64,000 bases of DNA from Symsagittifera roscoffensis (taxonomy: Eukaryota > Xenacoelomorpha > Acoela > Convolutidae). The translations under genes were made by a program, and so were the position numbers. The stretch covers positions 56,100 to 120,099 of the forward strand of contig NW_026970675.1 of the NCBI RefSeq assembly GCF_963678635.1, given 5' to 3'. Shown piece after piece: positions 22,507 to 34,535 of the stretch. Each line of letters opens with the position of its first letter. The first letter of the stretch is position 1. Under the pieces are notes generated by a model, which worked only from the letters and a program-made list of their open reading frames with translations, was not told the origin of the DNA and did not search any database.

Positions 22507-24591
22507 TAAAGTTGAAAAAAACCAAAACTTTTCGATCAAAATTTCGATAATTTTCTGAATTTTGTCAATCTGTTTTGGGGATCGAGTTTTTGAGTTTTTA
22601 GAGTTAGAGCAATAAAATTTTTTGTGTTAGGAGCGTGCTAGCATAACGTGCTCGGCTTTTAGAAAAATTCTTGAGTAACCCTCAGATTAGCTCCGTGGAT
22701 AGAGCTAACGACTTAAGGATTGGAAAAGAAAGGAATCGGAGGGTCCAAATCTGATAGTTATTGGCCAAAATTTTGTCTCCAAACCAATTTTGGTCCGGTT
22801 TTCTGCATAATTCCAGCGTTGTACAGGGCTACTACGCTCGTTTCAATTATTTTTAGGCACTTTCAATAGGAATTGCGGAAAAGGTTTCTCAGAACCAAAT
22901 AGGTGGTAAAAAAGGCCAGTTGGACAAACACGTTTTTGGCAATTTCTCAAAGACTAGCCAACCGATTGGGATAATTTTGGTACCATAAGTCGATGTTTTA
23001 AACCACTTCTCCGGACCGCAACCGTTTTTGGGTTGATAATCTCGGAAAAGAAAATTTTTTTAGAATTTGTTGGTTCGGAGGGTCCAAATTCTAGGTAACC
23101 CTCCGAGCGGCAGAGAATTTTATCAAAACACCTTTTTATCCTGCTGGGAAGGTTGACCGTGTCAACCAACCTGGTTTTAAGCAAGTTACACCGCATTCAG
23201 AGGCTTTATTGCGGTAAAATAACCCGTTTTCTTGATTTTTGCGGAACCCTCCGGAGTAACCCTCCGGAGTGACTTAAGCACTTTAGCAACCTTCCTTGGT
23301 GGAGATTTTCCACAAGACCCTCCGAAGAAGTTAAAAACAACCCCCCATAGAGGACTCAGCTTGTTTTGGCGCTTTTTTTTAAAGCTAGTTGGAGGCCCTT
23401 TTCAAAAACTTGAAAATTTTGGAAGAACCCTCCGAAGTAACCCTCCGGAGCATATTAAGCCTCTGGTTGACCCTCCTTAGTGAGTTAAGGGGGACCCGCC
23501 GAAGTCTCTTGAGTGACTAAGGTACCCTCCGATGTAACCCTCCGGAGTAGGCTAAGTGTCTTAACAACCCTCCGAAGTAACCCTCCGGAGTGACTTGGAC
23601 CTCCTAACAACCCTCCTTGTTAGAAACTTCAGGAAACCTTCTGTGGCAATTTGGGAAACGGAAAATATCCATTAAATTAAGATCATACTAGGATATTAGG
23701 CGTGCTTATTAGGATCATAGGAGCCCATTTTGACCCGGAAATTCGTGATCAACTTTGGATTCTAGATCGGGTGTATCAGAAGTACCCGAACCAAAATTTT
23801 TTTTATTGTGATTTTGGTTGTGTGGTTGCCTTGAGCTACTTAATAGGAAAGCTCGGGCAATCCGGGAACAAATAAAAGAAGACCTCGGTGAGTGTATTAG
23901 GAAAATACACACTCGCTTGAGAAGAAAAGTTGTTCCCTGCTCTCGTGCACTTGGAGCGTTCCGGGTGTGGGGGAGCTTTTTCATAGACTTTAGAAATTTT
24001 CGGTCAGAGGTTGCCTTGAGCTACTTAGTAGGACAGCTCGGGCAGTCGCAGGACACCTAAAAGAAGACCTCGCTGGGTGTACTAGGCAAATACACACCCA
24101 CTTGAGAAGACTGTGTCCTGGGCTTCGTTCTTTCGGATCGTTCCGATTGAGGGAAGTCTTTTTCTTTAAGACTAAGTTTTATTGATCTGTTTCTGAATCA
24201 TCACTGCTTTTTATCAAAGATTGTTTGATTTTAACAAAGCAGTGACTTGATAAGAGTGTGGCGGTAACTTGATACTGACGAAAGGTCGCTGTCACCTGTA
24301 GGATATTTTTATCTGATTATCAATTGTGTTTTGTGTATTGATTATATCTTGTGAAAATTTTGTGATACCGTTATACTATACAAAAGGGTTGAGCTAGCTT
24401 TATATCAATACTAAGTAGGCCCTGTGTGTGTAACTTTAGATGAGTCACTAAGATTGTCATTGAGAAATCTAAGAGACATTTTTGATACTTACGAGATCGA
24501 AGAGGCAGCGTTAAGTAATTTAACTTGAACTTGTTTGCGGTACGTATGCATCGCCATTAAATTATAAGAATATTCTTATTTGGTAAAAAGT
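22507..24591 (+). mobile_element. Element B leader, second part, copy 2
   Basis: Near-identical to 17,569-19,653: tRNA-like fold at 22,678-22,744, ACCCTCC cluster at 23,246-23,622, and structured blocks near 23,820-23,925 and 24,015-24,105. It runs directly into the gag that is followed by pol. Confidence 0.8.
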
Positions 24592-27230
24592 ATGCAGCGC
24601 AGGGTTTCGTTAGGATCGACTACTAAGATTCCCAGGCTGAGCAAGGGAAGCACGCGAAAATTTAAAACTAGGCGTAGCCAGTCCTCGTTTAGCAGCGCTT
24701 CCGACGTATTTGCTGAAAACGAATCGACTAAAGGTCAACCTGATCTTTCAGTGAGCGAAATGAAAATAAGGAGCGAGAAAAACCTCGATGGCAATCAAGG
24801 GCGGAGCGCCGAGGCCGGACCCGCGAGCGAGATGTTTGTGGACCCCTTTGACGAAGGAGAACGGACGCTTATTCGACCCGACTTTGAGCCGAGCGAGGAC
24901 CTCGAGCGGGAGGAAGTTGAGAGGACGGAGGAGACCTCGGAGCGTTCCGAGGCCGAGCCGCGAGAGGAAGTGTTATTCAGGGGAATGTCCAAATCGGAGA
25001 CCAAGAGTCAAAGGTGGGGAAGAGAATTTTCACATCGATCTAACACCCACTCATCTCTGGCCAAGCAGAGCAACAACGCGATGATGTCGAGCATAAGCCC
25101 GAGTGAAGAACAACCGGGTTCGAAGGCCAAGAAGAGCTGGAAGTCTTTGTACGATGAGCGTATGGCGTCGCTACGAACTGAAGGCTTATCTTCCGGTTAT
25201 GACCACCCGGGGATAACCCATCCGGACGTGAACTTCACACCGTGCCCAAGAAACGACATGAGCGGAAAGGCGTCGTCCGCCTCGCCAACCAGGCCCATGT
25301 CAGATGGGATAACGATGGGAGCATCATCAACGTTCGACAGATTGATGACGTCGATGAGCAAGCAAAAAGGCGGTGCGTCATCAAGTACCAGGCTGCAGCC
25401 GCAGTTGACCTCATCTTCTTTGGGACTAACCCCGCCATTTGGGGCAACTGGCGATATAAGTGACATGTTCTCTGGCGTAATGAATGGTCTGGATGAACTG
25501 AGACGGGACATGACCAAGAGAATAGATCAAGTTGACGAGAGAGCCTACCAGGGTCGAGAGAATCTGAGAGACGAACTAACGCACGTGAAGTCGCAGGCGA
25601 GGGTTGATCAGGCTCAATTGATTCGCAACACCGATCAATGCCTGGCGGAGAGCCTGGCACAGGCAAACAAGGAGTCTGAGGAAAGAGAGGCTAGGATGAC
25701 AAGAGAGGTCGAGCGATTGTTGAACGATCATGATAATACCTACGCCCATACGATGACGAGCCTGGAAAAAAGGTTGGATGCCAAATCCGACTTAATGATG
25801 CGGAAGCTTGACGCGATCTTGAATGGGAGCAGTTGGGAGGAGCGTTCCAACCCAAGGCAGCGCTCACACCATGCGAATGATGGAGATGGTACGGGCAGCT
25901 ATGCCAGGGCACAGCAAAGCTCGAGAACGAACTACGAACCTAGGAATAGGGAGCGGCCAAGGGCAGCCCCGTCGAGGCCTGGCTGGACGAATCCAGTCCC
26001 GCCGGAGGCAGATGCTACTCCGGAGACAAGGTTGCCAACTGTGCCACAAGTCAGTTCAGTGCCAGATCTGACTACAGTCTCACAGGACACGACGATGTAT
26101 GCCTCGATCTTTGAGCCTCTGAACAGATCTCTTGAGACATTCATCACCAAACCATCGAAGTCAACCGAGAGAGGAGAGAGGTCAAGAAGGACACTGAAAA
26201 AGCCGAAGTCATACAAAGACGAGTCAGAGGGCTGCATTGATACTTGGATAGAAGTGATGAAGTTACACTTTGAGGAAGAGAGTCTCTCCAAGAAACAAGA
26301 GTGCAGCGCGCTAACAAGCAACCTGGAGGGTACTGCACTAAATTGTGTAATGGCGAAAAGAGCCAATGAGAGAGACAGCGCTCGCAAGATATTCGACATC
26401 CTGCTGAATCGTTTCGGCTCTGGAGTACAAGGGCACCAGGCTATGGTGAAGTTCGAAAAGAGGCGTCAAAGAGATGACGAATCCGAAGACAAATTTTTGG
26501 ACGACCTTGAATTGCTTAGGAGGAGAAGCAATCCCGATGAGAGAATATCCGAGCGAAACTTGGCGATTGCTTCGAAGTTCATAGACGGAGTAAGGAGTGA
26601 GGAGTTGAAGACGATGTTGGCCACACATTTCACCCTGTCACTTGACCAGGTACCCACGCCCGACGATTTGCGTATGAAGTCACGCGAGTATTTACTCATA
26701 AAACCGAGGGCGCAAAACCGTTACAGCAATTATGGTAACTATAGCGGGACAAACACTGGTGCGAACTCCAGTTGGTACAAACCTCGCGATGACATGGATA
26801 AGAGGAGATCGTGTGCGAATTGTGGTTCGATGGACCATCACGTTTCCGCGTGTTCTGCATACAAACAGAACATGAAGGCGATAGGCTACTTTCTCGAGGA
26901 CGCCGACGCGACCGACGAGGATCACGAAGAGTACGTCAGAGGGCTCATCATGAAATATGGTCCGAGGTGTTTCTTCTGTAATTTGGAGGGACACTTCAAG
27001 TCGGATTGTACTCAATTTTGGGATGCAGTGGCGGACGCGAAACATCCCCGCCATGAAGAGGCGTTTTTGGGCGTCAAAGCCAGTCGAGCACGTCTGATGA
27101 ACGAGGCTGAGTCTCGAAGAAAAGAGACAACACCGAGCACTTTTACGACTAAGAAGGTGAAGACCATGCCTGACGAGGTGGTAGCCTCGAGCTTGGAGGC
27201 AGAGTCGGCCGGTCCGCTCAAGGTGGATTA
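24592..27230 (+). mobile_element. Element B gag (copy 3, next to pol)
   Basis: Gag forms the particle and packages the element RNA. The product is large, close to 880 residues. Residues 1-50 are basic (MQRRVSLGSTTKIPRL). Residues 60-160 are strongly acidic (REEVERTEETSERSEAEPRE). A coiled coil lies around 300-410. The capsid-like region (about 540-730) includes IDTWIEVMKLHFEEESL and ECSALTSNLEGTALNC. Two CX2CX4HX4C zinc knuckles follow, CANCGSMDHHVSAC near 750 and CFFCNLEGHFKSDC near 805. The start codon is the first ATG of this frame, after a long leader with no better candidate. It is the only one of the three B gag copies that leads into protease. Confidence 0.85.
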
Positions 27231-27379
27231 TGGTTTGGCAGAAAGGACAGCGTTGCAGAATGTCCAACAGGAGCTAGCCACGAAAGAAGTTGAGCAATGG
27301 GTAAGGTCGGAACTGGAGAGCACAGATCTTCGGGAAAAATTTGACATTTTGAGTAAGACAACGAAAGAGGACACACAGG

Positions 27380-28550
27380 AAACCAGAAAGCAGGGACTAA
27401 AGCTAAATGTCATATCGGGTAGAAATTTCGGCATGACGAAAGAAGGGACGAAGATAATGTCCATTATCTCAGTCGCAGGACACCAGGTGGTCAAGAACTT
27501 GAGTGAACCGTCCGAGATTACGCTGGTCCACCTGGACATTTACGCAGACTACCTGAGGGAGAAGGATCCCAAGCTGGACTCCAGGGCAGTGCGAGCGCTG
27601 CTCACGACAGGAGGTCCGAGGCTGATGAGACTGGATGGACATTACATCGGGGTTCATGGCCCATATCCGATTCTGATGAATGTGGACGGCATCAATATCT
27701 ACACAAAAGCTCACGTAACTGATTCGAACGATCAGATTGGCCGGATATACATTGGTCAAGAGGAGCTGAAGGTTAGACGAATCGGACACAACGCCATGCT
27801 CGAACAAGATGCGGTGCACATAGGTTGCGAGGCCGATCTGGCCGCACACGTGCTGGACGTGCAAGGCAGACAACTTTCAACAAAGGGACTGCTAGACACG
27901 GGAGCAGTGGTTAGTGTCATGCTAGTCAAAACTTGGACCGACATGGGTTTCGAGAGGTCGGATCTCATACCGACAAACATCAGGTTGGCAGCTGCCAATC
28001 AGGGAGCGATCTATGTGGATACGAAACCCCAATCATTTCACTGCAGCTCGGAGGAAGACATCTTTGGATGAGCTTCCTAGTAGTGGATAATTTGGACGAA
28101 TCCGATCAGTTCATCTTAGGAAGGGACTTCGTACGCAACTTTGATGTCACGATCGATCTCAATGACGGGTTGATTAGGATCAAGGATCCTGAGAGAAAGT
28201 ATGAAAAGAAACCCCTTAATAAGATCTTAATTAACCAGTCCAAGGTGCCAACTTTTCTGGATCGAAAAGTTAGATTAAAACCAAACCAAGCCGTAGTAGC
28301 GACATTTAGGATGAGGAACTTGAATGAACTCAGCAATGACAGACAGGTGTGTCTGGTACCAAATCCAAACAGTAAAATTTCGGCTATTTTAGGAAGAAGC
28401 TTCTCACTCACTCGGAGCGGACTGTGTGTGAGTGTGTTGTTGAACACAGAAGCAACAACAGTGACAATACAGAGGGGAAAAAAACTTGGCTATGCTTTGC
28501 CTCTGAACAGAGAATTTCAGAGTGTGGAGAACTTGCAAAATTTGATGTAA
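27380..28550 (+). mobile_element. Element B protease region
   Basis: Aspartic protease part of pol, which cleaves Gag and Pol in retroelements. The active-site motif LLDTGAVVSVM is near 27,890-27,920, with its family partner motif FILGRDFV near 28,110-28,130. Just before it lies a region shared with element A (ISVAGHQVVKNLSEPSE, then RAVRALLTTGGPR) that I do not recognise as a known domain. It is broken. Confidence 0.8.
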
Positions 28551-28559
28551 CTAAATGTC

Positions 28560-29480
28560 CATTGCGTGCGAACTCAGAATGTATAATGAAGAGAGTAAAT
28601 GAATTGAAATCATCTAGGAAATTGTTTTCAATGAAGTCGGAAACAGATGACGGGTTGTCTAGTTGTTCCAACTTTCCCGAGAGGCCGACAGAAACAGAGT
28701 TAGCAGCGAATAAACCGGTCCTACCTGAGATAGAACATTTGAAGGGTAAAATATCAGACAAGGAACTAGATTCGCTCAGGGCGGTGCTTAGTCGGAACGC
28801 AGACGTTTTTTCGAAACATAAGGCAGACATAGGTTGCTGTAATTTTTTAGAACATGAGATTGAGACAGAAGAGGGCTCGGTACCTCATAGGGAAGGGGCG
28901 AGGAGAATGACCCCTCACAAGTCAGAAGCGTGTAGGAAGGAAATTGAGATGTTAATGGAGTATGACATGATCGAGCCGTCGAAGTCCCCGTGGGCTTGTG
29001 GCGTGGTCATGGCGAAAAAGAAAGGGGGACAACTCAGGTTTTGTTGTGATTTCCGTTATCTGAACGCGGTGACTATAAAGGACGCATACCCGATTCCCCG
29101 CATCGATGAGAGCCTATCCAAGCTGGGAGACGCGAAGTTCTTCACGACGTTAGATTTGGGCTCTGCGTTCTGGCAAGTGCCACTCCGAAAGCAAGATCGA
29201 GAAAAAAACAGGCTTCGCGTGCGACCTTGGATTGTTCCAGTGGAAGAGGATGCCGTTCGGATTGTGCAACGCGACGGTCACATTCCAGCGACTGATGGCC
29301 CAGGCACTCACGAGCGTCACTAAGAAATACGGGAATCTCATCATGTGTTAATTCGATGATGTCGTGATTGCAACACCAACCTTAGAAGACCACATAGAGA
29401 GGTTGGATGAGGTGTTTTCTTGCATAAAGCAGGCGGGTCTGAAATGTAAACCCTCTAAGTGTGAAATCCTCAGAGATTCC
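28560..29480 (+). mobile_element. Element B reverse transcriptase, first part
   Basis: Copies the element RNA into DNA. Recognisable family blocks are HREGARRMTPHKSEACRKEI, IEPSKSPWACGVVMAKKKGG, RFCCDFRYLNAVTIKDAYP and FFTTLDLGSAFWQVPL. The catalytic YxDD neighbourhood follows near 29,345-29,370. The plus-strand pol stops at about 29.48 kb, where the next 3.3 kb of pol lies on the other strand. It is broken. Confidence 0.8.
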
Positions 29481-31560
29481 ATGGGATGCACCAGTCCTCT
29501 GACGAGGCATTGTGTGGTTTGATATTTTCGTAATGAGCTGCTCTTCCAGTGCTCAATCGATAAAAGCGACCTTCTTGGTGCACCTCTGTTATCTGAAATG
29601 GACCACGCCATTTCTTTAATAATTTCTTGGTTCCTTTTGGTGGAACCACTTCCTGGAACACCCAGACGTAGTCGCCAACTGAGTAGACTTTTGCATCGGC
29701 TGCCCTTTTATCAAACCTCCTTTTTTGTCTAATTTGCGCCTGTTGCGTGTTCCTCCTGCATAAGTCATTGAGGTCCTGCTGTCTTCTAATAACATCCCGC
29801 ACGTACGTTTGCGGTGCTGTTCTCTTCCCCTCATATTCAGGGTAGAAAAACGTCAACGGAAGCGCTTTTTCGTGACCCGTTAGCATCATATGCGGACTTA
29901 TTCCCGTGGTGGAATGCTCCGTTCTGTTGTAAGCACCCATCACTTGCGGCAAGTGCTTGTCCCAGTCATCCATGTAGCGCGAGTAATAGACTCTCAGCAT
30001 GGATACCAGTGTGCGATTTTGCCTCTCGACTAGGCCATTCGTTTGCGGGTGATAAGTGGTCGAATGGGCCTGCGCTACCTGCGACCTTTTCATTAACTCC
30101 TTCGTGAGATCACCCACGAATGCTTTGCCATTGTCCGATTGGAATGTGATGGGGCAGTCATGCCTCGCTATCCACACATTTATCAAATAATCGCATGTTT
30201 CTTTCGCCGATGCTGTCATGCAGGGTGCTGCTTCCGCATATTTCGTAAAAACGGTCGAACATTACCAGCACCTGATTATAGCCCGTTGCTGTCATGCAGA
30301 TTTTCTGATGATCAATTTGCACCACTTCGTTGAATCCCGACGACTCTATTGACTGTAGGGAGAACCTTAGTTTCCTGGGATCCTTCGCCTGCTGACATGG
30401 CAGGCATGCGGCGATCCACTTCTCACAAGCCTTCTTCAATCCCGGCCATTCGAACCGTTTCTGTATCCTGTTGTAAACTTTGTCCACGCCCTGATGGCCC
30501 ATCTGATTATGTGAGCGAAAGAGCAATTCGGTCTGGTACAACTGTGGTAACACTATCGAATTGTATTTATAAAGGACCTTGTCCTCCCCTTTACGTTTAC
30601 AAGCTACGATTCCGTCCTTGTTCAGGTACAACAAGTCTTTTCTCTTCAGGTAGAATTGCTTCAAGATCCTGTAGCTGTCTTCTTCCAAGTCTCCCTTGTC
30701 AGGTGCTCCATTCTCGATCCATCTCTTCAGACTGCTCGTCATTCTGTCATTTCGTTGAGCCCTAAGGAGATCCGACAGCCTGTACCTGGCTTTCAAATAA
30801 GTCTTTACCACGTTCATTTGCCCACTCATTATTTCTGGAGCATGAGCATCGTCCATCAACTTGACACACCATATCTTTTTCAAAGGCGTCGCTTCCTGCA
30901 CAGATGGTTCCAGATTGGTACGGACGACCGTACCATGTGGCAGCAATCTGGTTGGGCGTTTCGAAACTGCTATCAGCTCGAGCTCATCTGCGGCCTTATC
31001 TACCACAGTGCCTTCTTCATCTGAGGTGTACCTGTCCCTGTCGGGATCCTGATGCGTTTCTCGGTCCAGCCCGCGCTGCTTCCAGTCTACTAACAAGGGT
31101 GGATTGCGATCTCCGACATATCGGAATTGGAAGTTGTTTCAGATGTGTTGTCCCAGGACTGGGGCCTCGAGTCAACACTTGAGCCGACTGATTCCCCAAC
31201 ATCATATTCCAAGTTGTCTGAGATGTTTCTCGACTCCCCGGACAAAACTCTGTCCATTGGTCGCTTTGAATCCGACTCCCCGGACAAAATTCTGCCCTAG
31301 GTGGTCTCGTCAACCTCTCCCCGGACAAGTCGTCCTGCACGGGCTCAAAGGTGTCTGACTCCTCAGACAAGTCGTCCCTGACGGGCTCGAAGGTATCAGA
31401 CTACCCGGACATTGTCTCGTCCCCGGACGAACAATCTGGGCTCGGCTCGTATTCTTCTCTTGCATCCGTGAAATGCACTTTCCTCGCGAAGCTAGATCTC
31501 GACTTGATCCTGACTTCCTCAATGGCTTGGGTCTGATTCAGTGTCCCATGTTCAGTGAAT
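29481..31560 (-). mobile_element. Element B integrase and preceding linker, minus strand
   Basis: Continues the minus-strand pol block. First comes an acidic linker with repeated LSGE-type segments (about 31,100-31,430). Then comes integrase, with the zinc-binding HHCC part (HNQMGHQG ... CLPCQQ, near 30,370-30,520) and the DDE core strands VVQIDHQKICMT, TFQSDNGKAFVG and HPQTNGLVERQNRT (near 30,020-30,330). A C-terminal beta-rich part ends with HYENIKPHNASSEDWCIP. Integrase joins the DNA copy to the genome. It is broken. Confidence 0.8.
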
Positions 31561-32750
31561 TAAAATCTCAACAAGAGCTCCTTCGGCATCGAGCTCACCA
31601 GCTGGTTGACTATCGACCTGCAATCCCGTTCAACGCTTCGGCTGCGAATGGACACTGGCCTCTTCTCTGTTCTCTCAGTGACAGTCAACCGCTGCATGGT
31701 CTCCATCCACTCACGATCATGCCTATCCACTTCCCTGTCCAACAAGTCACGGAGCTTCCCCATGACGTCCGGCGCCACGTTCAACGTCCTGTTCAATAGA
31801 GCCATGCTGTTTAGACCCAGCCTGGTAAGTTCTTGCTGTACCAAATTTGATCGGACTAGCAGATCCAACGGAACGGGCTCGCCTCTGGCTAAAACTTTTA
31901 TCTCCGCGGCCGTCTCCACTGGAAGGTCAGGGTGTCGGGTATAGGATGCCCTGACTTGTCTAACCACCTAGTAAGTGGCAGTTTGTCGTAGGTTTCCTTG
32001 TCCAGAAAGGAAAACCCATCTTTGATTTCCGATTGGTTAGCCTGCTTCTCCTCGAGGCGCTCATAGAATTCTGTCTTTTTACTGAGGCTATCTGCGTTCG
32101 GGTGCTTGTCACGGGTACGGTGCTCTATGATCATGTTGTATCCATCCAGGCGCACGATCCAACGACCAATATAACTTTGGTCCATCGAATAGGTTTTCAG
32201 CCAGGCAAGGGCACAATTATCCACACGTAACTTGAAGGGAGCACTCCCCAAGTAGGCCCTGTATTTTTCCACGAAAGTGATCACCGCGAACATCTCCACT
32301 TTTGGTGCGCCGTACTTCATCTCAGTATCACTCAGGACTTTACTCCTGTAGGCTATCGGACGAAGAACCGTTCTCCCGTTCCACTACTGCTCCTGGTGAA
32401 GTATGCCCGATATCGCAACCACTGATGCATCCGTGTCCAGCACGAACATCCCCTTCTCTGTTGGCATGCCGAAGACCGGTGCCTCGCAAAGTTCACGTTT
32501 GATGTTCTCAAATGAAACTTGTGCCTCATCAGTCCAAGTGAACTTTTTGCCCTTGTTTCTCATCAACCGCTGCATGGGGTATATTTTGTCAGCATACCCC
32601 TTGATGAACTCTCGATAATAATTAGCAAATCCCAAAAAAGTCATCAGCTGTGTACCTGTTTTAGGTGCCTTCCAGGTCAACACCGCTTCAACCGCTTCAG
32701 GATCTGGTCTCACTCCATGTTTATCCACCAGGCGGCCCAGATACTTTAGC
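31560..32750 (-). mobile_element. Element B RT connection and RNase H, minus strand
   Basis: Part of a pol block of about 3.3 kb in opposite orientation to the rest of the element. It reads on the minus strand through KYLGRLVDKHGVRPDPE, FLGFANYYREFIKGYADK, the RNase H strands LDTDASVVAISGILHQEQ, KYGAPKVEMFAVITFVEKY and FKLRVDNCALAWLKT, then a linker shared with element A. RNase H removes the RNA template. It is broken. Confidence 0.8.
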
Positions 32751-33460
32751 GGACATGCAAGAGGGATACTATTTGATAGTGGATCCTGCTTGTGAGGTGA
32801 ATGAAAGGGGTACTCGCGACAAAAACGACGGGAATGAGGTGGTGGACGATTGCGACCTACCACTGGATCTGGAGTTGACCGAGCGAGTAGAGGTGGACGA
32901 TGAAACTCTACCTTATGCCGAGGAAGACTGGGACTGCCCGGAACAAATCGAAATTGAAAAGGAATACAGCCTGACTTTTCTCTCACCATGGAAACACGCC
33001 AGAGCAAGAGAGGAAAAAAGAAGAAGAAATACAATCCGTACGGCGAGGATTTCGTCGTAGACAGGATAGTTGTAAGTGATATGATGGACTCGCTGGTAGG
33101 ACTGGACGAAGTGGCGGTGCTAGAAGAAATCGACTTGGTGAATGACATGGATCAGGATTGGATCGACGATCGATCAGAACCTTAAGTGGAGTTCGAGCCA
33201 GAAGCGGAACAGACTCATGAGCGAGAACTAACGAACTTGCGGGTGCTCGAATGGCTCCATGATCTGCCGACAGAGCCAAAAGAGACGATCATGACGATTC
33301 AGGACGTCGATAAAGACGGCATCAAATACGTCAGTCATGACAAAACCGAGTCCAACTGGGTCGCCCCAGATGGTCCTCTACGTGTTCCACAATCCAACCT
33401 CGATCTCCTAGACTTTGGGCGATCGACGGGGACGTCGATTGATAATTTTGTCCGGGGAGT
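32751..33460 (+). mobile_element. Element B integrase tail
   Basis: Plus-strand acidic tail that follows integrase in element A too (YYLIVDPACEVNERGTRDKN, then DDETLPYAEEDWD, then a basic RKKKYNPYGEDFVVDRI). No chromodomain is visible. The role is unknown; such tails can guide target choice, which is inference. It ends at a TGTCCGGGGAGT motif (33,449-33,460). Confidence 0.7.
33449..33460 (+). promoter_or_regulatory. TGTCCGGGGAGT motif before macro module (B)
   Basis: Identical to the motif touching the 3' LTR at 44,111 and continuing into a purine run (GTGGGGGTAGGA). Element A has a matching motif at 59,524-59,535 in the same place. Minus-strand copies lie at 31,233-31,244, 31,275-31,286 and 31,316-31,327 (last one TCTCCCCGGACA). 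Confidence 0.5.
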
Positions 33461-34067
33461 GGGGGTAGGACTCACCCACACCGAAAATCTGATATTAAAA
33501 AAATTGAAATCGGCAAGAAAAACAGGAGAACTAGAGACGGAGGGCAAGAATGCTAAAAAACCACCTTTTGGACGAATTTTTGAATCATACTTTGACCTAC
33601 CGAACCATTATTCAAACAATATCGTCATAACGGACAGCGATTTCATACTCACGGAACGCACGTGCGCTATAGCGATAACCGCGGACGTAAGCTTCAAAAC
33701 AGCACTAGCGGCTGATTTCAAAAGAGAGTATAAGAACATCGAATTTTTATGGAAACAGAGGCCTTGTGTGGGAGGGATGATAGCGCTGCCCCCTGTTGCA
33801 TCACAGATACCAGGGAAATATTTGTGTTTCCTGGTTACTAAGGTCACTGATAGGCAACACGTAGATCCAGAGAGCTTGGTATTGGCCTTGACTCGACTTA
33901 GGGATTTTTTGGTTGAGAGAGGAGTGACCTCTCTCTCGTTACCAGTATATGATCCTAACAGGGGAAAGCTACATCCGAGAGAGTTGTGCGCACTTGTACT
34001 TTTGATATTTTCAGAAACTGGCATAGAGGTTTACTTACATAAAAAATACTATCTGAGCATATGCTAG
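33461..34067 (+). mobile_element. Element B macro-domain module (TARG1-like)
   Basis: About 200 residues after the integrase tail. The second half follows the order of the TARG1/OARD1 macro-domain family, which binds ADP-ribose and removes it from proteins: CAIAITADVSFKTALAADFK (family C-I-S-x-D...AGIAxxFK), GKYLCFLVTK (family GRYIYYLITK), a long helix VDPESLVLALTRLRDFLVER, GVTSLSLPVYDPNRGKL (family GVTDLSMPRIGCGLDRL) and a closing strand IEVYLH. The match is by pattern, and activity cannot be inferred. Element A carries the same module in the same place. If active, it could counter host ADP-ribosylation, as viral macro domains do, but this is inference. Confidence 0.65.
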
Positions 34068-34535
34068 GAATTGCATTTGGCGATAAGTGGTTTTTATTAA
34101 GTTCACTTGATAAGAATTAGTGTCAAGTTTTAGATTAGGATTAGGTTTTAGGTACAATATTAGGGATTATGGTTTTATGTGATAGTATAGATGTGTGATG
34201 TTTATGTGTTATGTTACTGTTATGATATGTTTTATGTTTTGTGTCATAAAAGACCTAGAATACTCCAGGTAATCAAGGTGACAGCGCTCATTTGTGCTAC
34301 CCTGACAAAGATACAGGTGGAAGATCCACCTTGGTGCTAAATTTTTAAAATCAGAATTGAGAAGAGAATTTCAATGAAGAGTTTTAAAGAGTTGAATGAT
34401 GTTTTATCCAAAAATGATGGTTTTAAGTCGCGACTTGTTTTTTAGATCTTGATTGATCAGAAATTGTTTATTGAATTCATTGAATCAAACGAACCGGAAG
34501 AAACTACACGACAACAAGAATCAACACGATAAGAA
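34068..34535 (+). other. Spacer between macro module and accessory region (B)
   Basis: AT-rich non-coding stretch with TTATGTTATG-like runs. Element A has a similar spacer (60,146-60,545) with a short TTATG tandem run. No promoter or splice signal could be supported. Confidence 0.6.
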
